Of a stretch of 64,000 nucleotides of DNA, positions 26,248 through 35,283 are shown piece after piece. The stretch covers positions 321,472 through 385,471 of the forward strand of contig NZ_JQBW01000010.1 in assembly GCF_001437055.1 (NCBI RefSeq). Direction: 5' to 3'. Each line of letters opens with the position of its first letter. Position 1 is the first letter of the stretch. A program made the translations under genes and the position numbers. Below the pieces are notes generated by a model, which ran no database searches, was not told the origin of the DNA, and worked only from the letters and a program-made list of their open reading frames with translations. Source of the stretch: Limosilactobacillus secaliphilus. GTDB taxonomy: Bacteria > Bacillota > Bacilli > Lactobacillales > Lactobacillaceae.

Positions 26248-26301
26248 TATGATTCCTCCTCAGTGGTCAATTTAATGTTTATTTGATAGATTCTCGTGTC
26301 A

Positions 26302-26317
26302 TGTAAAACGTTTTACA
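26302..26317. promoter_or_regulatory. Palindromic operator upstream of rbsK
   Basis: Perfect 16-bp palindrome TGTAAAACGTTTTACA, of the LacI/GalR (RbsR-like) type, 55 bp upstream of rbsK. It matches 13 of 16 positions with a site before the nucleoside hydrolase gene. Confidence 0.75.
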
Positions 26318-26346
26318 CTAAATGCTACTAACAAGCTACCATATTA

Positions 26347-26360
26347 GGAAACCGCTTGCA
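26347..26360 (-). promoter_or_regulatory. cre-like site upstream of rbsK
   Basis: On the minus strand TGCAAGCGGTTTCC matches the CcpA core pattern TGNAANCGNTNNC, 100 bp upstream of the start codon. Confidence 0.55.
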
Positions 26361-26385
26361 AGTCCTATTGTGGCAAATCTGCCAC

Positions 26386-26715
26386 TTATTTTGCTGGAAC
26401 GTATTGTTTTAGCTTGCGGTCAAAGTAATGAGCTAAGCGGTCATAGGGATAAAAACCCGTCACCCGTTCTTTGGCGACCCCGTCACAGAAGAGCACCAGG
26501 CTCGGCATGCTCATCACCTTGTAGCGAGCCGGAATGGACTTGTCATCATCAACGTTGAAGCGCACAAACTTGATCTGGCCAGCATAATGGTCGGCCAATT
26601 TAGTCATGGTTGGGGCCATCATCTTGCAGGGCCCACACCACGGTGCCCAAAAGTCGACCACCGTCAGCGGCCCCTTTACCTGTTGATCAAAATTTTCGAC
26701 AGTGGCATCTTGCAT
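26386..26715 (-). CDS. trxA: Thioredoxin
   Basis: Thioredoxin of 109 residues with the redox motif WCGPC (Cys27, Cys30) and the cis-proline segment MSMPS. It is a cytoplasmic disulfide reductase. It begins 3 bp after the terC stop with GGGGG as ribosome binding site, so the two genes form an operon. The standard trxA-trxB arrangement is not present here. A second thioredoxin elsewhere in the genome is likely. Confidence 0.92.
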   Translation of the reverse strand: MQDATVENFDQQVKGPLTVVDFWAPWCGPCKMMAPTMTKLADHYAGQIKFVRFNVDDDKSIPARYKVMSMPSLVLFCDGVAKERVTGFYPYDRLAHYFDRKLKQYVPAK

Positions 26716-26718
26716 CGA

Positions 26719-27474
26719 TTAATCCCCCTTATGATTTGCACGACGGATAAAGTGAATGATAAACGTGATGACGAAAACACCCACGATGAAGATTCCAAAG
26801 GCTTCCGATGAAATCTCGATGCCAATCGCAGGAATTCCCAAGAAGAGCTTGATCGCAATGATGGCAATCAAGACGTAAGCCATGGGTTCCAGTTCAGGGA
26901 TCTTACGCATCAACCGCATGATGATCTCGGCCACGCCCCGCATGCAGGCAATCCCGATGAAGCCACCAATGAGGACAATCACCGGGTTGCTGGAAACGGC
27001 CAGCGAAGCCAAGACCGAGTCGATTGAGAAGACGATGTCGATGAATTCAATCTGTGCGACGACCGCCCAGAATCGTTTCCGTCCAGTTAAGTTTTTAAAA
27101 TGGGTCCCTTTACTCTTGTGCATCGGCTGCTTTCCGAAAAACTTAAAACGGAAGAAGCGGTAGGAAAGGTACAGGAGATAAAGCGACCCTAAGACCTTGA
27201 TTTCCCAGAAGTTAATCAGGTAAGTACCAACCCCAATGATCAAAAAGCGAAAAAGATAGGAGCCCCAAATCCCGTAGAAAAGCGACTCTTCCTGCTCCTT
27301 CAAGGTTGGTAATACCCTCGTCTGCGCGGCCAACACAATCGCGTTGTCCACCGACAGCAGACATTCAATCATAACCAGTGAGAAAATAATCAGCCAGTCT
27401 TGTCCTGACTCAACAACAGTCACCCAATTGTGTGGATCAAAGAACGGTCCATACAATTTCGTTAATAGTGACAA
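26719..27474 (-). CDS. TerC-family integral membrane protein
   Basis: Membrane protein of 251 residues with about seven to nine hydrophobic helices. The conserved acidic membrane motifs SVDNAIVLA and IVFSIDSVLAS are both present. Family members export manganese or help metallate exported enzymes. In lactobacilli and Bacillus they are linked to Mn homeostasis. Downstream trxA is in the same operon. Exact substrate is inferred from the family. Confidence 0.88.
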   Translation of the reverse strand: MSLLTKLYGPFFDPHNWVTVVESGQDWLIIFSLVMIECLLSVDNAIVLAAQTRVLPTLKEQEESLFYGIWGSYLFRFLIIGVGTYLINFWEIKVLGSLYLLYLSYRFFRFKFFGKQPMHKSKGTHFKNLTGRKRFWAVVAQIEFIDIVFSIDSVLASLAVSSNPVIVLIGGFIGIACMRGVAEIIMRLMRKIPELEPMAYVLIAIIAIKLFLGIPAIGIEISSEAFGIFIVGVFVITFIIHFIRRANHKGD

Positions 27475-27532
27475 TCAAGGTCCCCCTTATTTAATTCAAT
27501 TTGCATATTTGCTGTTTTTATTTTAACAAATT

Positions 27533-28411
27533 TTACGGAAAATAGGGAGGCAGGGGATCATGGATTTCACAAGTGGTCATCTTGAAGGGCAAAATCAACT
27601 GCTGGCAATCACCATGGAGCAGCATTGGCCCGTGGTCGTCATGGCTGTACAAGGGATCGCCAACAATCGGATGACCACTGTGGGCGAGGTGGACCCGAAT
27701 CTGGTGGGTGCGGCCGGTTTTCAAGCGTAGCCGCACCAGGCTGAATTGAGCATTAGCCTTGACCACTTCGTATTCGGTGATAGCGGATTGGGCGTGGACA
27801 CCATTGACTTTTCGCTTGCGCCGGTCGTTTTCATCACGACCAATCGGCCAGTTAAAAGAACCGTGTGTAGGCGTCAGCTGGCCATGAATCAAGGCTAAAT
27901 AAGAGCGGTGGATGCGGCCCTGCGCCATCAGTCGGTCCAGGATGGGCACCACAATCGGGTTCTTGGCAACAATGACCGCCCCGCTGGTTGCCTGGTCAAT
28001 CCGGTGGACCATATAAGCATTTTGGCCCTGAGGCTGCAGGTAAGCCTGGGCGTCGTTCATCAAGGTGTTGTTTTCTAAAGGCTGGTTGGGATGGCTCTTC
28101 TGCCCGGCCGGTTTATCGACTACCATCAGGTCACGGTTTTCGAAGAGCACGTGCAGATGTGGCTGTGGACTGGCCAGGTAGTGGGAGTTGACTGTCCGAA
28201 ACTCCTCCCCGCTGAACTGCAAGCAGATGTGGTCGCCGGGGCCCACCAATTGATTCATGTAGCGGTAGCGCCCGTTGACTAGGACATGCCGGCGGATCCG
28301 GAGAAAGTGGACGAAGCGGCTCGGCAACAGCCACTGTACGGATAACAAGTCACGCAGGCTGATCTCCTCTTGTGTACGTCCCAGTGTTTCTTCGATTTGC
28401 CAATTGACCAT
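27533..28411 (-). CDS. RluA-family pseudouridine synthase
   Basis: RNA pseudouridine synthase of 292 residues. The catalytic Asp is in the conserved motif HRIDQATSG. An N-terminal S4-like region (residues about 18-70) precedes the catalytic domain, and LKTGRTHQIRVHLAH is intact. The ATG at 28411 follows AGGAGGGGGG. The first seven codons of the longer frame overlap that site. Target RNA (rRNA or tRNA) is not predictable from this alone; it is one of the RluD/YjbO-type paralogues usual in lactobacilli. Confidence 0.9.
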   Translation of the reverse strand: MVNWQIEETLGRTQEEISLRDLLSVQWLLPSRFVHFLRIRRHVLVNGRYRYMNQLVGPGDHICLQFSGEEFRTVNSHYLASPQPHLHVLFENRDLMVVDKPAGQKSHPNQPLENNTLMNDAQAYLQPQGQNAYMVHRIDQATSGAVIVAKNPIVVPILDRLMAQGRIHRSYLALIHGQLTPTHGSFNWPIGRDENDRRKRKVNGVHAQSAITEYEVVKANAQFSLVRLRLKTGRTHQIRVHLAHSGHPIVGDPLYSHDDHGPMLLHGDCQQLILPFKMTTCEIHDPLPPYFP

Positions 28412-28489
28412 CGGACCACCCCCCTCCTGCATGTCGATGAATGATTAGTGTATAATAACGATGGATTTCTATGGAAAGCAGGTGACGAC

Positions 28490-29401
28490 ATGCTTAGTTC
28501 AGTCAAAATCAACAATCACGGGCACTGGGTCAGTGTTTTTGAGCCATTACCGCATGAACGCGAAGAACTGTTCAGCAAGTATGAAGTCACCCAAGAATTA
28601 CTGGATTACGCCATCGACCCCTACGAAAAGGCGCGGGTCGAGGTTGATCGTGACGCGGGCGTGGCGCTCTTGATTTTTGACGTCTACGTGCCGATCCACA
28701 GCGCCTCAGCACCACAAACGGCCCCCATCGGCATCATGCTGACCACCAATAACGTGCTCACGTTCACCAACGCCAAAACGAACTTCGTCAACGGGATCAT
28801 CGCTAAGCAATTGAAGATATTGCAGAGCCACCAGGATGAACCCGATCAATTCGATTTCATTCTACCCGTTCTCTACCAGCTTTCAACGGCCTATTTCGGC
28901 CCCATCCGCCGTGCCGACCAGCAACGACAATTGATTCAGCAGAACCTGCGGGGACGGACTGAACACAACGCAATTAGCGAATTTCTGGAAATTGAGACTG
29001 GGTTAGTCTACATCTTAATCTCCCTGCAAGGCAATGTCGCCTTGCTGCAAGAGTTTAAACGGCGCTATTCCAGCCAGATGTCACGTAAACAGAACAACGA
29101 TCTGGATGACGTAATCATCGAAGCCCAGCAAGGCCTGGAGATGGCCCAGATGACCTCAGATGTGTCCGCCCGGGTTTCCGATGCCTACAGCAAGGTTCTG
29201 GACTCCAACCTGAACCGCACAATGAAGTTCTTAACCATCTATTCGATTGTGCTGGCAATCCCGCCGATCATTTCCGGTTTCTATGGCGAAAACGTCAAAT
29301 TGCCGCTGGCCAACAGCCCATATGCTTGGCAGATTACCGTTCTGATGACGATCGGCTGCATCGCCGCTTGGCTGATCTTCTACCGGCGCTGGTGGCACTA
29401 G
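28490..29401 (+). CDS. CorA-like divalent-cation transporter, atypical signature
   Basis: CorA-family channel of 303 residues for Mg2+ or related ions. A large N-terminal cytoplasmic domain is followed by two C-terminal membrane helices. The loop between helices normally carries YGMN; here it reads FYGENVKLPLA, with Glu in place of Met. The ATG at 28490 is preferred because AGGTGA lies upstream. TATAAT at 28451-28456 is a likely -10 box. The altered selectivity motif makes the ion specificity uncertain. Confidence 0.85.
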   Translation: MLSSVKINNHGHWVSVFEPLPHEREELFSKYEVTQELLDYAIDPYEKARVEVDRDAGVALLIFDVYVPIHSASAPQTAPIGIMLTTNNVLTFTNAKTNFVNGIIAKQLKILQSHQDEPDQFDFILPVLYQLSTAYFGPIRRADQQRQLIQQNLRGRTEHNAISEFLEIETGLVYILISLQGNVALLQEFKRRYSSQMSRKQNNDLDDVIIEAQQGLEMAQMTSDVSARVSDAYSKVLDSNLNRTMKFLTIYSIVLAIPPIISGFYGENVKLPLANSPYAWQITVLMTIGCIAAWLIFYRRWWH

Positions 29402-29429
29402 TCAATCTTTAAAAATACAAATTTGATCG

Positions 29430-29466
29430 CCGCGTTGTTTCCGATGAGAGAATCAACGCGGTTTTG
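29430..29466 (+). terminator. Terminator after CorA-like gene
   Basis: A CCGCGTTG/CAACGCGG stem is followed by TTTTG. Confidence 0.75.
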
Positions 29467-29602
29467 TCTTACACGAATAATTAAATGAACGTTTGTGGCT
29501 TTAGTGCCTGTTTGACAGCAGATTCACCAGCTTTTGCCCCCGTTCTGTTGTACAATTGAAACAACAAATCGTTGCTGTAAGGCAGCGGCTAGGAGGATTT
29601 CT

Positions 29603-31039
29603 ATGAAAAAGTTCAAGCGTATTAGTTCCGACTGTACCGCCATTATTGTTGGTAAGAAAGCCAGCATCGACGGTTCAACAATCATTGCCCGTGACGAAGA
29701 CGGCTACGGCCCGATCAACCCCATCAAGTTTATTGCTGTCCCAGCCCAAGATTACGATGAAACTTACAAGTCCAAGTATACGGGCTTAGAAGTTCCGGTT
29801 CACGAACACGGTTACCGCTACACCGCTACCCCACAAGGTGACAACAGCAACGGTGACTGGTTCGAATCCGGCATCAACGAAAAGAACGTTGCCATGTCCG
29901 CTACCGAAACGGAACAGACCAACGCCCGCGTTCTGGGTCACGACCCACTGGTACCAGGTGGGATTGCCGAAGACGCCATGGTCAACCTGGTCTTGCCATT
30001 CATCAACAACGCTCGTGAAGGGGTCCAGCGTTTAGGCTCCCTGGTTGAAAAGTACGGAACCGCCGAATGCAACGGGATCGCCTTTTCCGACAAGGATGAA
30101 GTCTGGTACATGGAAACCGGTGGTGGTCACCAATGGGTTGCTATGCGGCTGCCTGAAGATGCATACGCTATCTGCCCGAACATCATGGTCATTGAAAACA
30201 TCGACTTCGATGATCACGAAAACTACATGTACGCACCAACCATCCGCGAATTCGTTGAGAAGCACCACCTAAACCCAGACCCATCAACCTTCAACTTCCG
30301 GAACATCTTCGGGACCCAGAGTGAAGCAGATTCTTACTACAACACTTCCCGGACCTGGTACGGCCAGAAGTTGTTCAACCCAAGCATTGACCAGGATCCA
30401 ACCAGCCAAGACATGCCAATGGTACGCCGGCCAGAAAAGAAGCTGGCCATTGAAGATGTTCAGTACTTCCTGACCTCACACTACAACGGCACTGAATATG
30501 ACCCATTTGGCTCCATCTCTTCCGGTGACGAAAAGGCCCAGAAGAAGTTCCGTTCCATCGCCTTAGACCGGAACCAGTGCTCCAGCATCCTGCAAATCAG
30601 AAACGATGTGCCGGCAGAGTTCGCTGGTGTGCAGTGGATCAACCTGGGCTTCTACTGCTACAGCCCATACGTTCCGTTCTACACCAACATCAAGGACACC
30701 CCAGCCAACTACAAACTGGCACCAAACGACTTCACGATGGATTCCGCTTACTGGATGAACAAGCTGCTGCCAGTCATCATCGAGCCTAAGTTCCACCAGT
30801 TTGTCACCGAAGTCAACGCCTTCAGAGACGACTGCCAGAGTTACGGTGTTGGCCGCTTAGACGCCATTGACGAACACGCAAAGACCTTATCCGGCGATGA
30901 ATTGACCGAATACTTGACCAACGAAAGTATCCACACCGCTGATCACATCACCGAAAAGACTTTGCAATTGATCAACAGCCTGGTTAAACAGTCACTGAAC
31001 TCATCCAAGTTCAACTTCGAATTAGGCGATAACATGTAA
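29603..31039 (+). CDS. pepD: C69-family dipeptidase (PepD), copy 1
   Basis: N-terminal-nucleophile dipeptidase of 478 residues. The start at 29603 follows AGGAGG; the longer frame lacks any site. Cys11 in SSDCTAIIVGKKAS is the nucleophile exposed after removal of a short propeptide, and DGSTIIARDED is the signature of lactobacillar PepD proteins. It hydrolyses a broad range of dipeptides in the cytoplasm. A second copy with the same length lies at 61490-62926. It is monocistronic, ending at a strong bidirectional terminator. Confidence 0.92.
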   Translation: MKKFKRISSDCTAIIVGKKASIDGSTIIARDEDGYGPINPIKFIAVPAQDYDETYKSKYTGLEVPVHEHGYRYTATPQGDNSNGDWFESGINEKNVAMSATETEQTNARVLGHDPLVPGGIAEDAMVNLVLPFINNAREGVQRLGSLVEKYGTAECNGIAFSDKDEVWYMETGGGHQWVAMRLPEDAYAICPNIMVIENIDFDDHENYMYAPTIREFVEKHHLNPDPSTFNFRNIFGTQSEADSYYNTSRTWYGQKLFNPSIDQDPTSQDMPMVRRPEKKLAIEDVQYFLTSHYNGTEYDPFGSISSGDEKAQKKFRSIALDRNQCSSILQIRNDVPAEFAGVQWINLGFYCYSPYVPFYTNIKDTPANYKLAPNDFTMDSAYWMNKLLPVIIEPKFHQFVTEVNAFRDDCQSYGVGRLDAIDEHAKTLSGDELTEYLTNESIHTADHITEKTLQLINSLVKQSLNSSKFNFELGDNM

Positions 31040-31058
31040 TTTAAGTGCACAGATTGAC

Positions 31059-31095
31059 AAAAAGAGGAGGACTGCATGCAGTCCTCCTCTTTTTT
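31059..31095. terminator. Perfect palindromic bidirectional terminator
   Basis: AAAAAGAGGAGGACTGCA pairs with its exact complement and has T-runs on both strands. It separates pepD and the histidine phosphatase gene. Confidence 0.92.
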
Positions 31096-31111
31096 AATAA
31101 CATCATTTGTC

Positions 31112-31771
31112 CTAAACGCGGTTATAGAAGTCCACCTTAATATCGTCGTCAGTCATGATCATCTTGGATAAACTACCGTTGGCCGGCCGTTTGGTGACAT
31201 CGTACTTGCCCTGGCCGAAACGCTCGATCAGACTCAAGCAGGTGTTGCCGTGGCTGACCCACAGCACGTTGCTATTGTCCGGCAGGCCAGCATTCCTAAT
31301 CAGTGCAATGCCCTTGTCCATCCGTTCCCAGTATTGCTGGTTGTTCTCGGCGTCATGGAAGGGGTCGGCGTCGTGCAGCCAGTCTTTGGCTTGACCGATC
31401 GAGTACTTCGTCACAATGTCATGGAAGTTCTTGAAGCCATGAGGCGCGCCCGCCAGGTACCATGCTTGGTCCATATTGGTACCCTCAAAGACCCCATAAA
31501 ACTCTTCACGGAAGTATGGGGAAACGGCTGGTTGAGCAACAGAATCGGCTTGGTTTTCTGCCAGGATGGTTTGACAGGTTTCTACTGCCCGGCTCAGATC
31601 CGAACAAAAGGCAGCCGCAAAGTGAATGTTGGCGACTTTTTGCCCCGCCCGCTTGGCGTCCTCTTTGCCTTTAGCAGTCAGTGGCGAGTTGCTCCACCCT
31701 TGCAGCTTGTTGTAACGGTTATAGTAGGTTTGCCCGTGACGGATCAGATAAATGTTTATCGAAGTCATCAT
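31112..31771 (-). CDS. Histidine phosphatase (phosphoglycerate mutase-like)
   Basis: Cytoplasmic phosphatase of 219 residues. The phosphohistidine motif LIRHGQT is at residues 8-14 and the second His lies in VSHGNT. Two ATG codons are adjacent, and AAGGAGG fits either. The cofactor-dependent glycolytic mutase is possible but this protein lacks the tight length and motif match, so it is better called a general histidine phosphatase, as in the GpmB/PhoE group. Confidence 0.85.
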   Translation of the reverse strand: MMTSINIYLIRHGQTYYNRYNKLQGWSNSPLTAKGKEDAKRAGQKVANIHFAAAFCSDLSRAVETCQTILAENQADSVAQPAVSPYFREEFYGVFEGTNMDQAWYLAGAPHGFKNFHDIVTKYSIGQAKDWLHDADPFHDAENNQQYWERMDKGIALIRNAGLPDNSNVLWVSHGNTCLSLIERFGQGKYDVTKRPANGSLSKMIMTDDDIKVDFYNRV

Positions 31772-31951
31772 TTTGGCCTCCTTGATCAAGTTATCTTTAT
31801 TTTACCGCTTTTCGCCCAACTTCCCGTATTAAACGGCTTAGATCAACGATTAAGTTTTAGCAACATTTTGGCGATCTAACAAACTGGCGATATGAGTGTG
31901 CTAGAATTATATACGTTCTAACTGAGATTAATCACATTGCGAGGACATTTC

Positions 31952-34084
31952 ATGAAAAAAATCGGACAAATTGTGGATACCAGGATGGGCTTCTGCGCCT
32001 TACTGGTCATCCTTTTTTGGTTAAAGACTTTGTTCGCGTATTTCACTGACTTTCGTCTAGGCGTTACTGGTCTTTACCAATATGCAATCTTACTAATTAA
32101 CCCGCTGGCCACGACTATGCTGGTATTTACGCTGGCATTCTATCTCAAGCGGTCACGGTTCTTCTATCCGGTCATCATGGCGCTGGATGTGTTGAACACC
32201 CTCCTGCTTTACTTAAACGTCATCTATTATCGTGAGTTCACCGATTTAATGACGATCGCTACGATGACGGGATATTCCAAAGTCGACCAGGGCTTGAGCG
32301 GCAGTTCTTTGGCCTTAACCAACATCCATGATATTTTCTACTGGGTCGACATTGTCATCATCCTGTTGTTGATGGTCTTTCGCCGGATCAAGTTCGACCC
32401 GCGGGCCATCAGCCACCGTTTGGCTTTTGCCTTCACTTCCTTGTCGGTCCTGTTTTTCGGCTTGAACCTGATGTTTGCTGAATTCAGCCGGCCACAGTTG
32501 CTCGGACGGACTTTCGATCGGTCATACATCGTCAAGTACTTGGGTTTGGACGCCTTCACCGGCTACGACCTGCTCAAGTCCCAACACATTGACAATATGC
32601 GCAAGAGTGCCACTAAGACCGAGTTGGACACCGTCAAGAAGTTCACCGACAGCCATTACGCGGCACCGAATCCGAAGATGTTTGGCATTGCCAAGGGGCG
32701 TAACGTCATCGTGATCCACCTGGAAAGCTTCCAGCAGTTCATCATCGACAAGAAGGTCAATGGTCAGGAAGTCACACCATTCCTGAACTCCCTGTACCAC
32801 GGCAAGGACACTTACGCCTTTGACAACTTCTTCCACCAAGTCGGGCAAGGGAAAACCTCCGACGCCGAAAACATGCTGGAAACCAGTACTTACGGCCTAC
32901 CCCAAGGATCACTCTTTGCCACTTTAGGCAGCGATAACACCTTCCAAGGGGCGCCAGCAATCTTGAATCAACGGGCCGGCTACACCAGTGCGGTCTTCCA
33001 CGGTAACGTTGCCAGCTTCTGGAACCGGAACAATGTATACAAGAACTTGGGCTTCCAGTACTTCTTCGATGCCAGTTACTACGACACTTCTGGTGACAAG
33101 GCCACCGGTTATGGCTTGAAGGACAAACTGCTCTTCCACGACTCGATCAAGTACCTGCAGACTTTGCAGCAGCCGTTCTACGTTAAGTACATCACCGTCA
33201 CCAACCACTTCCCGTACGAATTGGATGATGAGGACAAGGACCCTAACTTCCAGACTACCAACACGGGGAATTCCACGGTTGACAACTACTTCGTGACGGC
33301 CCACTACCTTGATCAGTCACTGCAGCAGTTCTTCGACTACCTGAACAAGACCGGGTTGGCTAACAAGTCGATCATCATGATTTACGGTGATCACTACGGT
33401 ATTTCCAATTCTGAAAACGAACACTTAGCCCCTGTTCTGGGCAAGAGCGCGGACAAGTGGAACGACTTCGACAACGCACAGTTGCAACGGGTTCCACTGA
33501 TGTTTGTCATCCCAGGATCCGGCGGCCACGGCGGTATCTATCACCAATACGGTGGTGAAATCGATGTGCTGCCAACCCTGCTCCACCTGCTGGGAATCAG
33601 TAGCAAGCGTTACATTCAGTTTGGGACCGACCTCTTCAGTCCACAGCACGATCAGGTCGTTGCTTTCCGGAACCATGATTTCGTCACGCCAAACTTCACC
33701 AGCATCAACGGGACGATCTATAACAATAAGACCGGTAAGGTGGCCAAGTTGACCAAGGCACAACGCAAGCAGTTGAAGAAGGACGCCAAATTGGTTGAAA
33801 AGGAACTCCGCTTGTCGGATTCGCTCAACCAGAAGAACCTCCTGCGTTTCTACACGCCAAAGGGCTTCAAACGCATCAACCCGAAACTCTTCAACTACTC
33901 GAACGGCTTGAAGAAGGCCAAGAAGATTGAAAAGGAGAAAGGGCGCAAATCAACGAGCATCTTCAGTGAGAATCACGATCAATCCACGGTCGACGACTTC
34001 TCGACGGATGCACCTGAATTGAACCACTCCTCAACTGATTCGAACCGGATCAAGATCACCAACCCTGATAGTGGTAACAAGTAA
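31952..34084 (+). CDS. ltaS: Lipoteichoic acid synthase-like membrane phosphatase (LtaS family)
   Basis: Membrane protein of 710 residues with five N-terminal helices (to about residue 190) and an extracellular sulfatase-type domain that transfers glycerol phosphate to build lipoteichoic acid. The nucleophile is Thr302 in QGKTSDAEN, and the metal ligands are in GDHYG and HLESF. After the catalytic domain it has a Lys-rich region and an unusual low-complexity tail of about 45 residues rich in Ser, Asp and Asn. The ATG at 31952 follows GCGAGGAC. Homologues with a different role (LTA primase) have the same fold, so the exact step is inferred. Confidence 0.88.
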   Translation: MKKIGQIVDTRMGFCALLVILFWLKTLFAYFTDFRLGVTGLYQYAILLINPLATTMLVFTLAFYLKRSRFFYPVIMALDVLNTLLLYLNVIYYREFTDLMTIATMTGYSKVDQGLSGSSLALTNIHDIFYWVDIVIILLLMVFRRIKFDPRAISHRLAFAFTSLSVLFFGLNLMFAEFSRPQLLGRTFDRSYIVKYLGLDAFTGYDLLKSQHIDNMRKSATKTELDTVKKFTDSHYAAPNPKMFGIAKGRNVIVIHLESFQQFIIDKKVNGQEVTPFLNSLYHGKDTYAFDNFFHQVGQGKTSDAENMLETSTYGLPQGSLFATLGSDNTFQGAPAILNQRAGYTSAVFHGNVASFWNRNNVYKNLGFQYFFDASYYDTSGDKATGYGLKDKLLFHDSIKYLQTLQQPFYVKYITVTNHFPYELDDEDKDPNFQTTNTGNSTVDNYFVTAHYLDQSLQQFFDYLNKTGLANKSIIMIYGDHYGISNSENEHLAPVLGKSADKWNDFDNAQLQRVPLMFVIPGSGGHGGIYHQYGGEIDVLPTLLHLLGISSKRYIQFGTDLFSPQHDQVVAFRNHDFVTPNFTSINGTIYNNKTGKVAKLTKAQRKQLKKDAKLVEKELRLSDSLNQKNLLRFYTPKGFKRINPKLFNYSNGLKKAKKIEKEKGRKSTSIFSENHDQSTVDDFSTDAPELNHSSTDSNRIKITNPDSGNK

Positions 34085-34090
34085 ATTACA

Positions 34091-34138
34091 AAAGCGGCTT
34101 TGCTTGAGCGTCAATACTCAAACAAAGCCGCTATTTGT
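34091..34138. terminator. Bidirectional terminator between ltaS and fnr
   Basis: AAGCGGCTTTG pairs with CAAAGCCGCT, extended by a second TTGAG/CTCAA helix. Convergent genes share it. Confidence 0.85.
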
Positions 34139-35134
34139 TTAGTCGCCTAAATGCATAGATGAACTATGGGTGGCCATCCGCTTGTGGGGGTACATCTTCT
34201 TGGCCAGACTGGCAATGGCAACCGGACCCTCGCCAAAGGCCGTCGAAATCAGGGGCTGCTTACCAGGATAAGTGACCCCGTCACCAATGGCGTAGACACC
34301 CGGCACACTGGTCGTCATCTCGGAGTCCACCTTGATCAAATGACGATCCGTTGCAAACTGAAGCTCCCACTCATCTAGGGCATCATGATTGGCAGTGAAG
34401 CCGTAGTTAACTAAGACCCGGTCCACCGTCAACTGGCGATTGCCATCCCCGTGCATGCGCTTCAAACCGAGGCTGACCTGGTCGCCTACTTGGCTGATAT
34501 TTTTCGGCAGGTATGGCGTTACTAATGACACACTCGACGCTTCGAGCTGGTCAAACATCTTCGGCAAGGCCCGGAACTCGGCGCGCCGGTGAACCAGGTA
34601 GACCTGCTCCGCAACCGGTGCCAACATCAGTGCCATATCGACAGCCGAATCGCCGCCACCCAGTACGGCCACGGTCTTGCCGGCATAGTCTGCCTTATGG
34701 GTCACAAAGTAATTGAGCTGGTGGCCTTCCAGTTGATCGGCACCTGGCAATGCCAATTTCCGTGGGGAAAAGGCGCCGTTGCCCAAAGCGATGACAACTG
34801 CGCGAGCGAAACTGACGCCTTGAGCAGTCGTGACCTTAAACGTACCATCAGGACACTTCTGCACATTGGTGACTGGGGCATTCAGCAGATAGTTAACGTC
34901 CACCAATTGCAGCTGCTTTTGCAGACGCTGCACCAGCTCTTTCCCGGTGATGCCCGGAGCCGCCGCCACATCCCAGATCGCTTTTTCGGGATACAGGGCG
35001 CCAACTTGCCCGCCTAATTGCGGCAACGCTTCGATCAGTTGCGTCTTCAAATCATGCAAGCCGGCATAAAAGGCCGCAAACATACCTGCCGGGCCGCCAC
35101 CAATAATGTCAACGTCATAGACTTTCTTTTGCAT
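34139..35134 (-). CDS. Ferredoxin/flavodoxin-NADP+ reductase, type 2 (YumC-like)
   Basis: FAD- and NADPH-binding reductase of 331 residues. The start at 35134 follows AGAAAGGAT. The longer frame lacks support. The N-terminal FAD motif GGGPAG and the second nucleotide motif GGGDSAVD are present, and the C-terminal FAD motif is VYAIGDGVTYPGK. It lacks the CxxC of thioredoxin reductase, so it belongs to the thioredoxin-reductase-like ferredoxin reductases. Electron partner is unknown here, as no flavodoxin gene is adjacent. Confidence 0.88.
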   Translation of the reverse strand: MQKKVYDVDIIGGGPAGMFAAFYAGLHDLKTQLIEALPQLGGQVGALYPEKAIWDVAAAPGITGKELVQRLQKQLQLVDVNYLLNAPVTNVQKCPDGTFKVTTAQGVSFARAVVIALGNGAFSPRKLALPGADQLEGHQLNYFVTHKADYAGKTVAVLGGGDSAVDMALMLAPVAEQVYLVHRRAEFRALPKMFDQLEASSVSLVTPYLPKNISQVGDQVSLGLKRMHGDGNRQLTVDRVLVNYGFTANHDALDEWELQFATDRHLIKVDSEMTTSVPGVYAIGDGVTYPGKQPLISTAFGEGPVAIASLAKKMYPHKRMATHSSSMHLGD

Positions 35135-35206
35135 GAATACAATCCTTTCTTTATCACATATCGCATTTATTGTATCATTATGTTCGCAAGGACCTGAATA
35201 TTTAGT

Positions 35207-35235
35207 TTGCTTTTCACCCTTGTATCCGCTATCAT
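35207..35235 (+). promoter_or_regulatory. Predicted nucleoside hydrolase promoter
   Basis: TTGCTT (35207-35212) and TATCAT (35230-35235) are separated by 17 bp. The operator at 35242-35257 covers the expected transcription start. Confidence 0.6.
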
Positions 35236-35241
35236 TGTAAA

Positions 35242-35257
35242 TGTAAACGGTTTTACT
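35242..35257. promoter_or_regulatory. Operator upstream of nucleoside hydrolase gene
   Basis: TGTAAACGGTTTTACT agrees with 13 of 16 positions of the perfect rbsK palindrome and also fits a loose cre pattern. A shared LacI-type regulator of nucleoside/ribose use is inferred. Confidence 0.55.
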
Positions 35258-35283
35258 TACTGACAATATGGAGGTTATTTCTT

